Shown: positions 36,476 through 46,059, numbered from the stretch's first letter. The stretch is DNA of 64,000 bases from Salinicola salarius (GCF_002179555.1 NZ_NHOU01000002.1:248001-312000), one strand, 5' to 3'. Notes: generated by a model not told the origin, from the letters alone. Numbers and translations: made by a program.

Positions 36476-37614
36476 GCGCTTCGACACGGCTCTCGACGAG
36501 CGCGTCCGATTACCGCGACGCCGGTATCGTCCAGTTCGGCACCGGACGCTTCCTGCTCGCCCATGTCGATGCCCTGGTATCCGAATCGCTGGAGAAGGGA
36601 GACAGCGATGAGCGCATTCTGGTGGTGCAGAGCTCGACCCGCGAGGAAGGCAAGCGCAAGGCGCGCTTGCTCGCCGAGCAGCGCCGCTATCCCGTGCGGA
36701 TTCGCGGTCGGCGCGACGGCGAAACGATTGATCGCAAGCAGACCGTCGACAGCATCGCCGGCTGCCTGATCGCCGCCGAACAGTGGGACGTGCTCAAGCG
36801 ACACGTGGTCGAGCACGCCCGCATCATCGTCTCCAACACCGCCGACAACGGCTACGACATTGGAGACGACTCGAGTCTCGCGACAGTGCCGGCGAGCTTT
36901 CCCGGCAAGCTGACCCACCTGTTGCGGGCCCGCTTCGAAGCCGGTAACGATGGCCTGACGATCCTGCCCTGCGAGCTGATCGAGCAGAACGCCCGGCAGT
37001 TGAAGTCGCTGGTGACGACAATGGCCCGCCGCGACGGCGAGGCGACAGCCGATAACGCGGCGTTTCTCGACTGGCTGGACAACCGCTGCGTATGGGCCGA
37101 CACGCTGGTCGACCGCATCGTCTCGGCGCCGCTCGAACCGCTCGGTGCCATCGCCGAACCCTATGCGCTCTGGGCCATTGCCCGCCAGCCGGGCATGGCG
37201 ATCCCCTGCGTGCATCCGGATGTCGAGATCGTCGACGACCTGACCCCGCAGGCGATGTGCAAGCTGCACATTCTCAACCTGGCCCATACCTATCTGGTCG
37301 ACCGATGGCAGCAAGCCGGTCGCCCGGTCGAGTTCGTGCGCGAGGCGATGGAGTGCGCCGCGCTGGTCGATCCGCTGCGTGCCACCCTCGAAGAGGAGGT
37401 GCTGCCGACGCTCGCCGCCGAACTGCCCATGAACCAGCTGGAGCCGTATCTGGCGGTAACGATGGAACGGTTCGCCAACCCCTTCCTCGATCACCGCCTC
37501 GACGATATCGCCCAGCATCACGCCGCCAAACTGCAGCGACGCCTGCAGCCGGTGGTGGATAAAGCACGCCTCCAAGGGCGCGCCACGCCCAGGCTCGACG
37601 AGGCGTTGAGCTGA
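36472..37614 (+). CDS. uxaB: Tagaturonate reductase / mannitol-dehydrogenase family
   Basis: 380 residues from ATG 36472. Polyol/uronate dehydrogenase fold: N-terminal IVQFGTGRFLLAHVDALV (nucleotide loop) and C-terminal domain with KLHILNLAHTYLVD and the active Lys. It is shorter than UxuB/UxaB of E. coli (about 485), as in halophile homologues. With altronate dehydratase beside it the reaction is probably D-tagaturonate to D-altronate. Fructuronate to mannonate is the alternative. The stop overlaps a possible start at 37614, but the TRAP gene start is placed at 37662. Confidence 0.82.
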   Translation: MSASTRLSTSASDYRDAGIVQFGTGRFLLAHVDALVSESLEKGDSDERILVVQSSTREEGKRKARLLAEQRRYPVRIRGRRDGETIDRKQTVDSIAGCLIAAEQWDVLKRHVVEHARIIVSNTADNGYDIGDDSSLATVPASFPGKLTHLLRARFEAGNDGLTILPCELIEQNARQLKSLVTTMARRDGEATADNAAFLDWLDNRCVWADTLVDRIVSAPLEPLGAIAEPYALWAIARQPGMAIPCVHPDVEIVDDLTPQAMCKLHILNLAHTYLVDRWQQAGRPVEFVREAMECAALVDPLRATLEEEVLPTLAAELPMNQLEPYLAVTMERFANPFLDHRLDDIAQHHAAKLQRRLQPVVDKARLQGRATPRLDEALS

Positions 37615-37661
37615 TGGCGACAACACGAAGCATCCAAGACGACAACATCCGGAGCACGCCA

Positions 37662-38657
37662 ATGATCACCCAACGATTCTTCCGCTTCACCGCTTCACTC
37701 ACCCTGGCCGGTCTGAGCACGCTCGCGCTCACGGGCATGGCCCAGGCTGCGACCGAAATCCGCGTCGCCTACGGCAATCAGCCCGGCGAGCCGGTCGATG
37801 TCGCGGTCAAGGAGTGGGCGAAAAGCGTCGAGAAAGCCAGCGACGGCGAGCTGACGCTGAAAGCCTTCCCCGCCAGCCAGCTCGGCGGCGAGACCGAAGT
37901 GATGGAGCAGGCGCGCTTCGGCTCGCCGCTGATCACCATTACCGCCTACTCCAACTTCATGAGTTCGGTGCCGGATCTGGCGGTACTGGACGCGCCGTAT
38001 CTCTCCGACGATTTCGACAGCAAGCTCAAGGTCTTCGAGTCCGACTGGTTCGCCGAGCAGGAAAAGAAGGTCGAGGAATCCGGCTATCACATCGTGATTC
38101 CCAATTCCGTCTACGGGGTGCGCCACCTGCTTTCGCGAGAAGCGGTCTCGACGCCGGAGGATCTGGCCGGGGTCAAGGTGCGGGTGCAGAACTCGCCGAT
38201 GTACGTCGCCGCAATCAAGGCAATGGGCGCGGTGCCCACGCCGATGTCGCTGGGCGATGTCTATCCGGCGCTGGCCCAGGGTTTGGTCGACGGCGTCGAG
38301 AACCCGCTGCCGGTGCTGTATGGCGGCAAGTTCTACGAGGTAGTGAAGAATCTCAATCTCACCGCCCACATGCATACGGTCGCGCCGTTCGTCACCGGTG
38401 AAGCGTTCTGGCAACAGCTGAGCCCGGAAGACCAGAAGATCCTCACCGAGACCGGTCAGGAGATGGCCAAGAACCTGCGCAGCCTGGTCGAGAAGGAGAC
38501 CGACAAATCGCTTCAGCAGTTGAAGGATGCCGGCGTCCAGGTGCACGAGGTGGATACCGCCCCGTTCCGCGAGCGTGCCCAGCAGGAAGTCCCGGCGGCA
38601 TTCCCGCAGTGGAGCGACGGGCTGTATCAGCAGGTCAGCGATATCATCAACGGCTGA
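37662..38657 (+). CDS. dctP: TRAP transporter periplasmic binding protein DctP
   Basis: 331 residues from ATG 37662, chosen for the GGAG upstream and because it opens a clean signal peptide (MITQRFFRFTASLTLAGLST to AQA, cut before ATEIRVAY). DctP family landmarks: SQLGGETEVMEQARFGS, LAGVKVRVQNSPMYVAAIKA and LAQGLVDGVENPL. It captures a sugar acid for the membrane subunits that follow. The conserved Arg in KVRVQN binds the carboxylate. Substrate by context: galactonate or a related aldonate/uronate. Confidence 0.9.
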   Translation: MITQRFFRFTASLTLAGLSTLALTGMAQAATEIRVAYGNQPGEPVDVAVKEWAKSVEKASDGELTLKAFPASQLGGETEVMEQARFGSPLITITAYSNFMSSVPDLAVLDAPYLSDDFDSKLKVFESDWFAEQEKKVEESGYHIVIPNSVYGVRHLLSREAVSTPEDLAGVKVRVQNSPMYVAAIKAMGAVPTPMSLGDVYPALAQGLVDGVENPLPVLYGGKFYEVVKNLNLTAHMHTVAPFVTGEAFWQQLSPEDQKILTETGQEMAKNLRSLVEKETDKSLQQLKDAGVQVHEVDTAPFRERAQQEVPAAFPQWSDGLYQQVSDIING

Positions 38658-38706
38658 CAAAATCGCCGGGAGCGATTCTGGACATCGCACAGCGATGGTC
38701 CGAAAG

Positions 38707-38833
38707 GCGACCGTCAGGAATGGCGGTCGCAATCTCGAATCTTGCGCGGACTCGGCGTCCCCAGCGAATCGAGGCGTTGCGCGGGACTATCGACCCTCCT
38801 TTGTTTAACGCTGCGAAGTGAGCTGTTGCTCAC
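38707..38833 (+). promoter_or_regulatory. Hairpins in the dctP-dctQ intergenic space
   Basis: Two stems lie between the binding-protein gene and the membrane genes: GCGACCG / CGGTCGC (38707-38730) and GTGAGC / GCTCAC (38818-38833). Such hairpins usually protect the upstream mRNA and lower downstream expression, giving more DctP than DctQM. The second TRAP operon has a stronger one at 55810-55834. Confidence 0.5.
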
Positions 38834-38854
38834 GTCGTTAGGAGTTGAATATTC

Positions 38855-39391
38855 ATGCAAACGTTTTTCAAGGCGCTCGACCGCCTGATGCGACTCGATG
38901 AGGTGATCGCCAGCCTGGCGCTGTTCGGGCTGTTCGTGGTCGCCATCGCCAACGTCTTCATGCGCTACCTGTTCTCGTCGCCGCTGGCCTGGAGCGAGGA
39001 GATCCTGCAGCTGTTGATGGTGTGGGCGACATTCCTCGGCGCCAGCGCACTGGTACGGCGCAACGAGCACGTGCTGATCGGCCTGCTCAACGACAGGTTG
39101 CCGGCAGCCGTTGCGCACTGGAACACGCGCATTTTCAACATCGGCATTGTCATGCTTTGCGCGGTGGCGATGCTTTTCTGGGGGCTGGAACTGCTGCCCT
39201 TCTCGCGTTTCCGCAGCACGCCGATGCTGCAGATCCCCTACTACTGGATTCACGTATCAATCCCCATCAGCGCAGCGCTGATGCTCTATCACAGTCTGGT
39301 GCGCCTGATCACCAATGACCGATTGATTGCCGACGAACGGGAACTGGCTCCGCCGCAAGCCACCCGTGACGTCGTTACCGCCAAGGAGTGA
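38855..39391 (+). CDS. dctQ: TRAP transporter small membrane subunit DctQ
   Basis: 178 residues with four hydrophobic helices; the DctQ signature IANVFMRYLFSSPLAWSEEI and VWATFLGASALVRRNEHV is present. AGGAG lies upstream of ATG 38855. It bridges DctP and DctM in the inner membrane. It ends just before dctM, whose ribosome site AAGGAG lies inside the last codons. Confidence 0.9.
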   Translation: MQTFFKALDRLMRLDEVIASLALFGLFVVAIANVFMRYLFSSPLAWSEEILQLLMVWATFLGASALVRRNEHVLIGLLNDRLPAAVAHWNTRIFNIGIVMLCAVAMLFWGLELLPFSRFRSTPMLQIPYYWIHVSIPISAALMLYHSLVRLITNDRLIADERELAPPQATRDVVTAKE

Positions 39392-39396
39392 TATCG

Positions 39397-40680
39397 ATGG
39401 CCGTTGGAATCGCGCTCGCCGCGCTCTTCATCCTGTTCTGCCTGGGCACGCCGGTGGCCTTCGCGCTGTTTGCGTCGAGTCTGACCTACTTCCTCGTCGG
39501 TGCGGATCAGCCCATGGTAATGCTGATCCAGCGCCTCGCCGGCGGGCTGGAGTCCATTTCACTGCTGGCCATTCCGTTCTTCATCATGGCCGGGGTGTTC
39601 ATGAACCACTCCGGCATCACCGAACGGCTGCTGACGCTGGCCGAACTGATGACCCGTCGAATGCACGGCGGTCTGGCGCAGGCCAACGTACTGTTGAGTA
39701 CCTTCATGGGCGGTCTTTCCGGCTCCAACATCGCCGATGCCGCCATGAACGCCAAACTGCTGGTGCCGAGCATGACGGCTGCCGGCTACCCCAAGGCGTT
39801 CTCGAGCGCGATCACGGCCTCGTCGTCGCTGATCACGTCGACCATCCCGCCGGGGATCGCGCTGATCGTCTACGGCTACGTCAACAACGTCTCGATCGGG
39901 CGGCTGTTTCTGGCCGGTGTCGTGCCGGGCGTGCTGATGGCGGTCGCGATGATGGTACTGGTGTCGATCCAGTGTCGCCGCCTCGGCTATCAGAAGCCGC
40001 GCCGCGAACGTGTCACTCGTCACGAATGGATCAGCGTGACCCGCGCCGGGATCATCGCGCTGCTGCTGCCGGTGGTCGTCATCGGCGGCATCCGCGTCGG
40101 CATCTTCACGCCCACCGAAGCAGGCGCGATGGCCGTACTCTATGCGCTGATCGTCGGGCTGTTCGTGTATCGGCAGATGGGGCTGGGCAGCGTTGCGCTG
40201 GCGACGCGGGAGTCGCTGATGGCGTCGGTCAACGTGCTGTTCATCATCGCGGTCGCCTCGGGCTTCGCTCGCGTGCTGACCTGGGAGCAGATTCCCCAGC
40301 AGATCGCGCTGATGCTCTCCTCGGGCGTCGGCAGCGCGGTGGCGTTTCTACTGATCGCCAACGTCCTGCTGCTGGTTCTCGGCATGTTTCTGGAGGGCAA
40401 CGCGATTCTGATCGTGCTCTCGCCGTTGCTGGCTCCCGTGGCGGCCCAGTTCGGTATCGACCCGGTGCACTTCGGTATCGTGTTCATCCTCAACGCCTCG
40501 ATCGGCACCATTACGCCACCCCTGGGCACGGTGATGTTCACGACCTGCAGCATCACCGGCGTCTCGATCGGCGCCTTCATTCGCGCCATCGCGCCCTACT
40601 GGCTGCTGCTGGTCGCCCTGCTGCTGGTGGTGACCTTCGTACCGGCGATCTCGCTGGCGTTACCCAACTGGGTGTTCTGA
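39397..40680 (+). CDS. dctM: TRAP transporter large membrane subunit DctM
   Basis: 427 residues from ATG 39397 (AAGGAG eight bases upstream). About twelve helices; family landmarks GGLSGSNIADAAMNAKLLVP, TSTIPPGIALIVYG, GVFTPTEAG-type GIFTPTEAGAM and the late GTITPPLGTVMF. It forms the sodium-driven channel subunit of the sugar-acid TRAP system with 37662 and 38855. It ends the operon; the GntR gene follows after 160 bp. Confidence 0.92.
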   Translation: MAVGIALAALFILFCLGTPVAFALFASSLTYFLVGADQPMVMLIQRLAGGLESISLLAIPFFIMAGVFMNHSGITERLLTLAELMTRRMHGGLAQANVLLSTFMGGLSGSNIADAAMNAKLLVPSMTAAGYPKAFSSAITASSSLITSTIPPGIALIVYGYVNNVSIGRLFLAGVVPGVLMAVAMMVLVSIQCRRLGYQKPRRERVTRHEWISVTRAGIIALLLPVVVIGGIRVGIFTPTEAGAMAVLYALIVGLFVYRQMGLGSVALATRESLMASVNVLFIIAVASGFARVLTWEQIPQQIALMLSSGVGSAVAFLLIANVLLLVLGMFLEGNAILIVLSPLLAPVAAQFGIDPVHFGIVFILNASIGTITPPLGTVMFTTCSITGVSIGAFIRAIAPYWLLLVALLLVVTFVPAISLALPNWVF

Positions 40681-40840
40681 CCCGGGAGCGTGCCCTGAAC
40701 GCAAGCCTCCGAGTACGACCATGGCCGTATGTCGGCCTTTCCCGGTCGCGCGTTCGGCGGCCGGACAGGTAAGATGAAGTCGAAACAGCCAATGTTGACC
40801 ATACGGCTCAACCCACTTCGAAGGCCGGGATTCGACTGAC

Positions 40841-41608
40841 GTGAAGGACACCTCGACAACGCGTTCCCCACGCCGGCCCAGCGTCGCTGAAGCGCTGGTC
40901 AGGGAGATCTTCGCCGGCCATTACCAGCCCGGCGAATTCGTGCCCAAGGAGATCGACCTCTGCGAGCAGTTCGCGCTCAACCGCTCGGCGGTGCGCAGCG
41001 ATCTGCGCCAGTTGGTCGACGCCGGCATCATCGAGCGTATCTCCGGTTACGGCTCCCGCGTTCGGGATTATGCCGAGTGGAACATTCTCGACCCGCAGGT
41101 CACCGAGTGGATGGTGCGTTTCGCCACACCCAACCCGGGTATTCAGCGCGAGATCCTGACCTTCCGGCTCGACGTCGAGCCCTATGTGGCGATGACGGCG
41201 GCCAAGCGCGCCACGGCGAGGGATCTCGTGGCGATCGAAGAAGCCTTCGAAGGCATGGGCCGTGACTTCCACAACCCCGAATCGGCCAACCGCGGGAGGC
41301 TTCACAGCGACCACGACGTCGCCTTCCACGTAGCCATCTTCAAGGCGACCCACAACATCGTCTGGAAGCAGCTATCGCACATCCTGAAGCCCTCGATTCA
41401 TCTACTGGTGGAGACCTCCAACGTCAGCGCCAGCGATCCTGAGCAGAGCCTGGAGCGCCACCGCCACTTGATGGAGTGCATTCGAACCCGGCGGCCCCGC
41501 GAGGCCTTCTTCGCCTCGGTGGCGGTTTTGCAGGGAACGGCCGACGCGCTGGGGATGGAGATGCCGGAGACCTTGCTGGGCGAAGTGCCGGCAGCCGTCG
41601 AGCGCTGA
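40841..41608 (+). CDS. GntR/FCD regulator
   Basis: 255 residues from GTG 40841. Winged helix (VAEALVREIFAGHYQPGEFV, LNRSAVRSDLRQLVDAGI) and FCD domain with TFRLDVEPYVAMTAAKRAT and HDVAFHVAIF (metal-ligand His). Close in layout to ExuR/KdgR/LgoR-like regulators of hexuronate genes. It follows the TRAP operon on the same strand and sits before an SDR gene, so it may control either. It is distinct from the GntR at 30767, giving the operon a regulator at each end. Confidence 0.87.
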   Translation: MKDTSTTRSPRRPSVAEALVREIFAGHYQPGEFVPKEIDLCEQFALNRSAVRSDLRQLVDAGIIERISGYGSRVRDYAEWNILDPQVTEWMVRFATPNPGIQREILTFRLDVEPYVAMTAAKRATARDLVAIEEAFEGMGRDFHNPESANRGRLHSDHDVAFHVAIFKATHNIVWKQLSHILKPSIHLLVETSNVSASDPEQSLERHRHLMECIRTRRPREAFFASVAVLQGTADALGMEMPETLLGEVPAAVER

Positions 41609-41703
41609 GCGCCGTCCTCGCGTGCCGGCAGCGCGATACCCAAGGAGCGCGGAAACTCGCATGCCTGCGATGCCCGCCTCGATCTCGTCAGAGGAGAACC
41701 AAC

Positions 41704-42492
41704 ATGGATTTCGGTATCAACGGCCGCTGGGCCATCGTCTGCGCCGCCAGCCAGGGACTGGGCAAGGGTTGCGCCGTTGCCTTGGCCAGGGAAGGGGTCA
41801 ATCTGGTCATCAACTCGCGCCGGCAGGAGACGCTGGACGCCGTCGCCGAGGAGCTGCGCGCACTCGATCCGGCGATCGAAGTGCGTACAGTTGCCGGTGA
41901 CATCGGCGATCCGGCCATCCGAGAGGCGGTGCTAAGCGCGCCGCCCCAGGTCGATATCCTGGTCAACAACAACGGTGGCCCGCCTCCCGGCGATTTCCGA
42001 GACTGGGAGCGGGACGACTGGATCGCGGCGCTGGACGCCAACATGCTGGCGCCCATTGCGTTGATTCAGGCCTGCGTCGATGGCATGGCCGAGCGCGGCT
42101 TCGGCCGGATCGTCAATATCACCTCGTCGGCGGTGAAAGCCCCGATCGACGTGCTCGGGCTCTCCAACGGTGCCCGCAGCGGCCTGACCGGATTCGTCGC
42201 CGGCACCGCTCGCCAGTCGAGACTGGCCAGCCGCAACGTCACCATCAACAACCTGATGCCGGGCGCCTTCGACACCCAGCGGCTGAGGGGCGGCATCGAC
42301 AAGGCCGCCAGCAAGAGCGGCCGCACGCATGACGAGGTGGCACAAACGCGTCTGGACGCGATTCCCGCCCGCCGCTTCGGCAACCCCGAGGAGTTCGGCG
42401 AGGTCTGCGCCTTCCTCTGCAGCCGCCAGGCCGCCTACATGACCGGCCAGAACATCCTGCTCGACGGCGGCGCCTATCCAGGAACTTTTTAA
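41704..42492 (+). CDS. SDR-family protein with atypical active site
   Basis: 262 residues from ATG 41704 (GAGGAG upstream). The nucleotide loop CAASQGLGKG is normal and the strand ILVNNNGGPPPGDF marks the NNNGGP subgroup of SDRs often named 3-oxoacyl-ACP reductase. The usual YxxxK is missing: aligned from Ser141 (NITSSAV), the Tyr position is Ser154 and the Lys position is Arg158 (LSNGARSGL). It may use different chemistry or substrates. It lies between a GntR gene and the convergent dehydratase, so a sugar-acid role is likely but unproved. Confidence 0.8.
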   Translation: MDFGINGRWAIVCAASQGLGKGCAVALAREGVNLVINSRRQETLDAVAEELRALDPAIEVRTVAGDIGDPAIREAVLSAPPQVDILVNNNGGPPPGDFRDWERDDWIAALDANMLAPIALIQACVDGMAERGFGRIVNITSSAVKAPIDVLGLSNGARSGLTGFVAGTARQSRLASRNVTINNLMPGAFDTQRLRGGIDKAASKSGRTHDEVAQTRLDAIPARRFGNPEEFGEVCAFLCSRQAAYMTGQNILLDGGAYPGTF

Positions 42493-42576
42493 GGCGCCCG
42501 AGACTGCGCCTCTATCTAAGACGCCCGAGACCGCGCCTCAATCTCGGTCGAGGCGCCCCGAGCCGCGCCTCTGTCC
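42493..42576. repeat. 27-bp imperfect tandem repeat, three units
   Basis: Units at 42493-42519, 42520-42546 and 42552-42576 share GCGCCCGAGAC-GCGCCTC-type cores. They directly follow the SDR stop codon and precede the heptamer array. The strand-symmetric GGCGC/GCGCC content could form hairpins. Confidence 0.65.
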
Positions 42577-42627
42577 ATCGCGCTCGGAGGCTAGCGCCGC
42601 CTTCTATAGCGCCCAATGCTGACCTTC

Positions 42628-43145
42628 GCTCGTAGCTCGTAGCTCGTAGCTCGTAGCTCGTAGCTCGTAGCTCGTAGCTCGTAGCTCGTAGCTCGTAGCT
42701 CGTAGCTCGTAGCTCGTAGCTCGTAGCTCGTAGCTCGTAGCTCGTAGCTCGTAGCTCGTAGCTCGTAGCTCGTAGCTCGTAGCTCGTAGCTCGTAGCTCG
42801 TAGCTCGTAGCTCGTAGCTCGTAGCTCGTAGCTCGTAGCTCGTAGCTCGTAGCTCGTAGCTCGTAGCTCGTAGCTCGTAGCTCGTAGCTCGTAGCTCGTA
42901 GCTCGTAGCTCGTAGCTCGTAGCTCGTAGCTCGTAGCTCGTAGCTCGTAGCTCGTAGCTCGTAGCTCGTAGCTCGTAGCTCGTAGCTCGTAGCTCGTAGC
43001 TCGTAGCTCGTAGCTCGTAGCTCGTAGCTCGTAGCTCGTAGCTCGTAGCTCGTAGCTCGTAGCTCGTAGCTCGTAGCTCGTAGCTCGTAGCTCGTAGCTC
43101 GTAGCTCGTAGCTCGTAGCTCGTAGCTCGTCGCTCGTAGCTCGTC
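42628..43145. repeat. Heptanucleotide array, 74 tandem copies of GCTCGTA
   Basis: 518 bases made only of the unit GCTCGTA in unbroken phase (74 x 7). Only two units vary, both near the right end (GCTCGTC at 43125-43131 and 43139-43145). It lies between convergent genes and its last two bases are part of the dehydratase stop codon (43144-43146). On the minus strand all three frames are open and read the same repeating ELRATSY peptide; on the plus strand every frame meets a TAG each 21 bases. Nothing else occupies this stretch. Confidence 0.97.
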
Positions 43146-44943
43146 AGTGATTATCTCGTGGCAAGTCCCAGGCAATCGCCCGGTACTTGGTCGCCGGCGC
43201 CAGGGTCATGCCGCGGTCGAGCTGTTCGACCATCGAACGCTGGATCTCCTGCCACGGGGTCTGGTGGTCGCGATACGGGTAGCCGCCGCTGGCTTCGAGC
43301 TTGGCGCGTCGCGCTGCCAGCTCCTCGTCGTCGATCAGCAGATTGGCCTCGCCCCGCTTGAGATCGATACGGATCCGGTCGCCGGTTTCGAGTAGCGCCA
43401 GGCCGCCGCCCGTCGCCGCTTCCGGCGAGGCGTTGAGAATCGAGGGCGAGCCGGAGGTTCCCGACTGGCGTCCGTCGCCCAGGCACGGCAGCGATTCGAT
43501 GCCCTGCTTGATCAGCGCTTCCGGCGGCTGCATGTTGACCACCTCGGCGCCCCCGGGATGCCCCACCGGGCCGGCACCGCGCATCACCAGGATGGTGTTC
43601 TCGTCGATCTCGAGCGCCGGGTCGTCGATGCGCGCATGGTAGTCCTCGGAGCCGTCGAACACCGCGACCTTGCCTTCGAACGCTTCCGGATCGTCCGGAT
43701 TGGAAAGAAAGCGGCGCCGGAAGTCTTCCGAGATGACGCTGGTCTTCATCAGCGCGGAATCGAACAGATTGCCCTTGAGATTGAGAAAGCCCGCCGATTC
43801 GACCAGCGGCTTGCCGTAGCGCAGGATGACGTCTTCGTCCTGAGTTTCCTGGCCGAAGCAGTTGGCATGCAGCGTCTGACCGTTGACCGTCAGCGCGGCG
43901 CCATGAAGTCGTCCTGCCGCCAACAGTTCATGAACCACCGCCGGGACTCCACCCGCCCGGTAGAACTCCTCGCCGAGATAGGCACCGGCCGGCATCACGT
44001 TCGCCAGCAGCGGCACGTCGTGACCCAGCCGCTGCCAGTCGTCGTTGGTCAGCTCGATTCCTGCGTGACGGGCGATCGCGTTGATGTGAACGGGGGCATT
44101 GCTCGAGCCGCCCAGTGCCGAACAGACGACGATGGCGTTCTCGAACGCTTCACGCGTCAGGATGTCGCTCGGACGCAGGTCTTCCCACACCATCTCGACG
44201 ATGCGCGCCCCGGTGGCGTAGGCGACCATCGGTCGCTCCTTGTAGGGGGCGGGAATCATCGCCGAGCCGGGCAGACTCATGCCCAGCGCCTCGGCCATGG
44301 AGTTCATGGTCGACGCCGTGCCCATGGTGTTGCAGTGCCCCACAGAGGGCGCGGAATCGGCGATGCGGGCTAGAAACTCGGGATAGTCGATCTCGCCGGT
44401 GGCGAGACGCTTGCGCAGCTCCCACACGATGGTGCCGGAGCCGACGCGCTCCTTGCCGCGCCAGCCGTTGAGCATCGGCCCGCCGGAGAGCACGATCGCC
44501 GGGATGTCCGCCGTGGCGGCGGCCATCAGACAGGCCGGCGTGGTCTTGTCGCAGCCGGTGGTCAGCAGCACGCCGTCGAGCGGATAGCCGTGAAGCACCT
44601 CGACCAGACCGAGATAGGCGAGATTGCGATCCAGCGCGGCGGTGGGCCGGCGTACGTTCTCGTGAATCGGATGCAGCGGAAATTCGAACGGGACGCCGCC
44701 CGCCGCGCGGATACCCGCCTTGACCCGCTCCACCAGCTGGATGTGATGGCGGTTGCACGGCGTGAGATCGGAGCCGGACTGGGCGATACCGATGATCGGC
44801 TTGCCGGAAGAAAGCTCTTCCAGGGTGATGCCGTAGTTCATGTAACGCTCGAGGCACAGCGCCGTGGTGCCGGCGTGGTCAGGATTATCGAACCACCAGC
44901 GTGAACGGAGTTGATCGGGGGTTCGGCGGGGACGTTCGGTCAT
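43144..44943 (-). CDS. xylD: IlvD/Edd-family sugar-acid dehydratase, D-xylonate dehydratase type
   Basis: 599 residues from ATG 44943. The three iron-sulfur cysteines are present: Cys63 (LTPCNRHH), Cys131 ([11 protein letters not shown], with the Mg-site Lys133) and Cys204 ([11 protein letters not shown]). [20 protein letters not shown] is the conserved C-terminal core. From memory it tracks Caulobacter XylD very closely, down to the WFDNPDH opening and the final PRDNH. It would convert xylonate, and possibly L-arabonate, to a 2-keto-3-deoxy acid. The AraD1-type gene upstream fits the arabonate reading. The stop codon abuts the heptamer array. Confidence 0.88.
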   Translation of the reverse strand: MTERPRRTPDQLRSRWWFDNPDHAGTTALCLERYMNYGITLEELSSGKPIIGIAQSGSDLTPCNRHHIQLVERVKAGIRAAGGVPFEFPLHPIHENVRRPTAALDRNLAYLGLVEVLHGYPLDGVLLTTGCDKTTPACLMAAATADIPAIVLSGGPMLNGWRGKERVGSGTIVWELRKRLATGEIDYPEFLARIADSAPSVGHCNTMGTASTMNSMAEALGMSLPGSAMIPAPYKERPMVAYATGARIVEMVWEDLRPSDILTREAFENAIVVCSALGGSSNAPVHINAIARHAGIELTNDDWQRLGHDVPLLANVMPAGAYLGEEFYRAGGVPAVVHELLAAGRLHGAALTVNGQTLHANCFGQETQDEDVILRYGKPLVESAGFLNLKGNLFDSALMKTSVISEDFRRRFLSNPDDPEAFEGKVAVFDGSEDYHARIDDPALEIDENTILVMRGAGPVGHPGGAEVVNMQPPEALIKQGIESLPCLGDGRQSGTSGSPSILNASPEAATGGGLALLETGDRIRIDLKRGEANLLIDDEELAARRAKLEASGGYPYRDHQTPWQEIQRSMVEQLDRGMTLAPATKYRAIAWDLPRDNH

Positions 44944-44982
44944 GATCGGGGCTCTCACAAACTTGTCACTGACTTGGCCGAC

Positions 44983-45011
44983 GGGCCAGCGGCGTAAACG
45001 ATCGCTGGCCC
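44983..45011 (-). promoter_or_regulatory. Hairpin between AraD1-type gene and xylD
   Basis: Perfect nine-base stem GGGCCAGCG / CGCTGGCCC, loop eleven bases, in the 108-bp gap between the two co-directional genes. No T run; likely a processing or attenuation hairpin. Confidence 0.45.
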
Positions 45012-45051
45012 GGCCGGTGCTGAAGCATTGGTGCGTTGGGTCGGCGAACGC

Positions 45052-46059
45052 TTATAGCGCTTTTGCGGCCGCGTAGCCAAAATCCTCTTCGCTCCCGAGC
45101 GTGTTGCGCAGCGGGCGACCCAGTGCCGGCAGGTCGATCTCGTAGCGATCGCCCGGCTCGACCACGACCTTGTCGGCGAAGCTCAGTGTCGCGGTGCCGA
45201 AGAAATGGACATGAACGTCGCCGGGACGGCGGAAGTTGCGATACTTGAAGTGGTGATGCTCGAGGTTCGCCAGGCTGTGAGCCATGTTGCCCTCGCCGGT
45301 CAAAAACGGCTTCTCCCATAGCGTGCGACCGTCGCGCACGATGCGGCTGGTGCCTTCCAGGTTCTCCGGCAGCTCGCCGATGAAGAGCTCCGGGCCGAAA
45401 CTGCAGGCGCGCAGCTTGGAGTGCGCCAGCCACAGGTAGTTGAAGCGCTCGGTGACGTGATCCGAGAATTCGTTGCCGATGGCGTAACCGACGCGCCAGG
45501 GCGTGCCGTCCTGGCCGACGACATAAAGCCCGGCCAGCTCCGGCTCCTCGCCAGCATCCTGGGCGAACGCCGGGGACGGGATGTCGGTTTCCGGCGCCAC
45601 CACGCAGTCGCCATCCCCCTTGTAGAACCATTCCGGCTGCGGCCCGACTTCCCCCGCCTTCGGCTTGCCGGCCTCGATGCCCATGCGGAACATGCGCATG
45701 GAGTCGGTGAGTTCACTTTCCTCGACCCTGTCAGGCGAGGACATAGCGGCAGCGTGCATCGCCGAACGGGTATCGGCGCTGCCGAGATGCGTCAGCCCCG
45801 TTCCCGTGACCAGGCAGTGCGCCGGATCCGAATGCGTCAATGGCGGCAGCAGGCGACGCTCGGCGACGATCTGCGCGTAGTCGAGACGCTTCTCGGTTAG
45901 CGCCGATTCGACTACCGCGGTCAGCGGCTTGCCCTCGTCGATGGCGCGTCTGGCCAGACCGTAGACGCCCTCGTCGGCGTCGACGACCTGGACCTCCCGT
46001 TCATCGATGACCATCGCCACGGTCAGTTGGTCGTCGTTCAGGCACTGTATCAGGCGCAT
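45052..46059 (-). CDS. AraD1/GguC-family protein (2-keto-3-deoxy-pentonate dehydratase type)
   Basis: 335 residues from ATG 46059, with GGAGGAG well placed upstream. FAH-fold protein of the GguC/AraD1 family: LVTGTGLTHLGSADTR, ELTDSMRMFRMGIEAGKPKA, GEVGPQPEWFYKG and EFSDHVTERFNYLWLAHSK are family-specific. Members dehydrate 2-keto-3-deoxy-L-arabonate to 2-oxoglutarate semialdehyde. It precedes the IlvD/Edd dehydratase on the same strand, so the two make consecutive steps. The frame runs on to 46179, but that part is not conserved. Confidence 0.85.
   Translation of the reverse strand: MRLIQCLNDDQLTVAMVIDEREVQVVDADEGVYGLARRAIDEGKPLTAVVESALTEKRLDYAQIVAERRLLPPLTHSDPAHCLVTGTGLTHLGSADTRSAMHAAAMSSPDRVEESELTDSMRMFRMGIEAGKPKAGEVGPQPEWFYKGDGDCVVAPETDIPSPAFAQDAGEEPELAGLYVVGQDGTPWRVGYAIGNEFSDHVTERFNYLWLAHSKLRACSFGPELFIGELPENLEGTSRIVRDGRTLWEKPFLTGEGNMAHSLANLEHHHFKYRNFRRPGDVHVHFFGTATLSFADKVVVEPGDRYEIDLPALGRPLRNTLGSEEDFGYAAAKAL

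Noticed and set aside
42628-43145. CRISPR-like array
   Set aside because: The units are 7 bp with no spacers and there are no cas genes nearby.
42591-43175. 194-codon minus-strand frame reading ELRATSY repeats
   Set aside because: It is only the translation of the heptamer array, which is open in all three frames on that strand. It has no ribosome site and no homology to a protein family.
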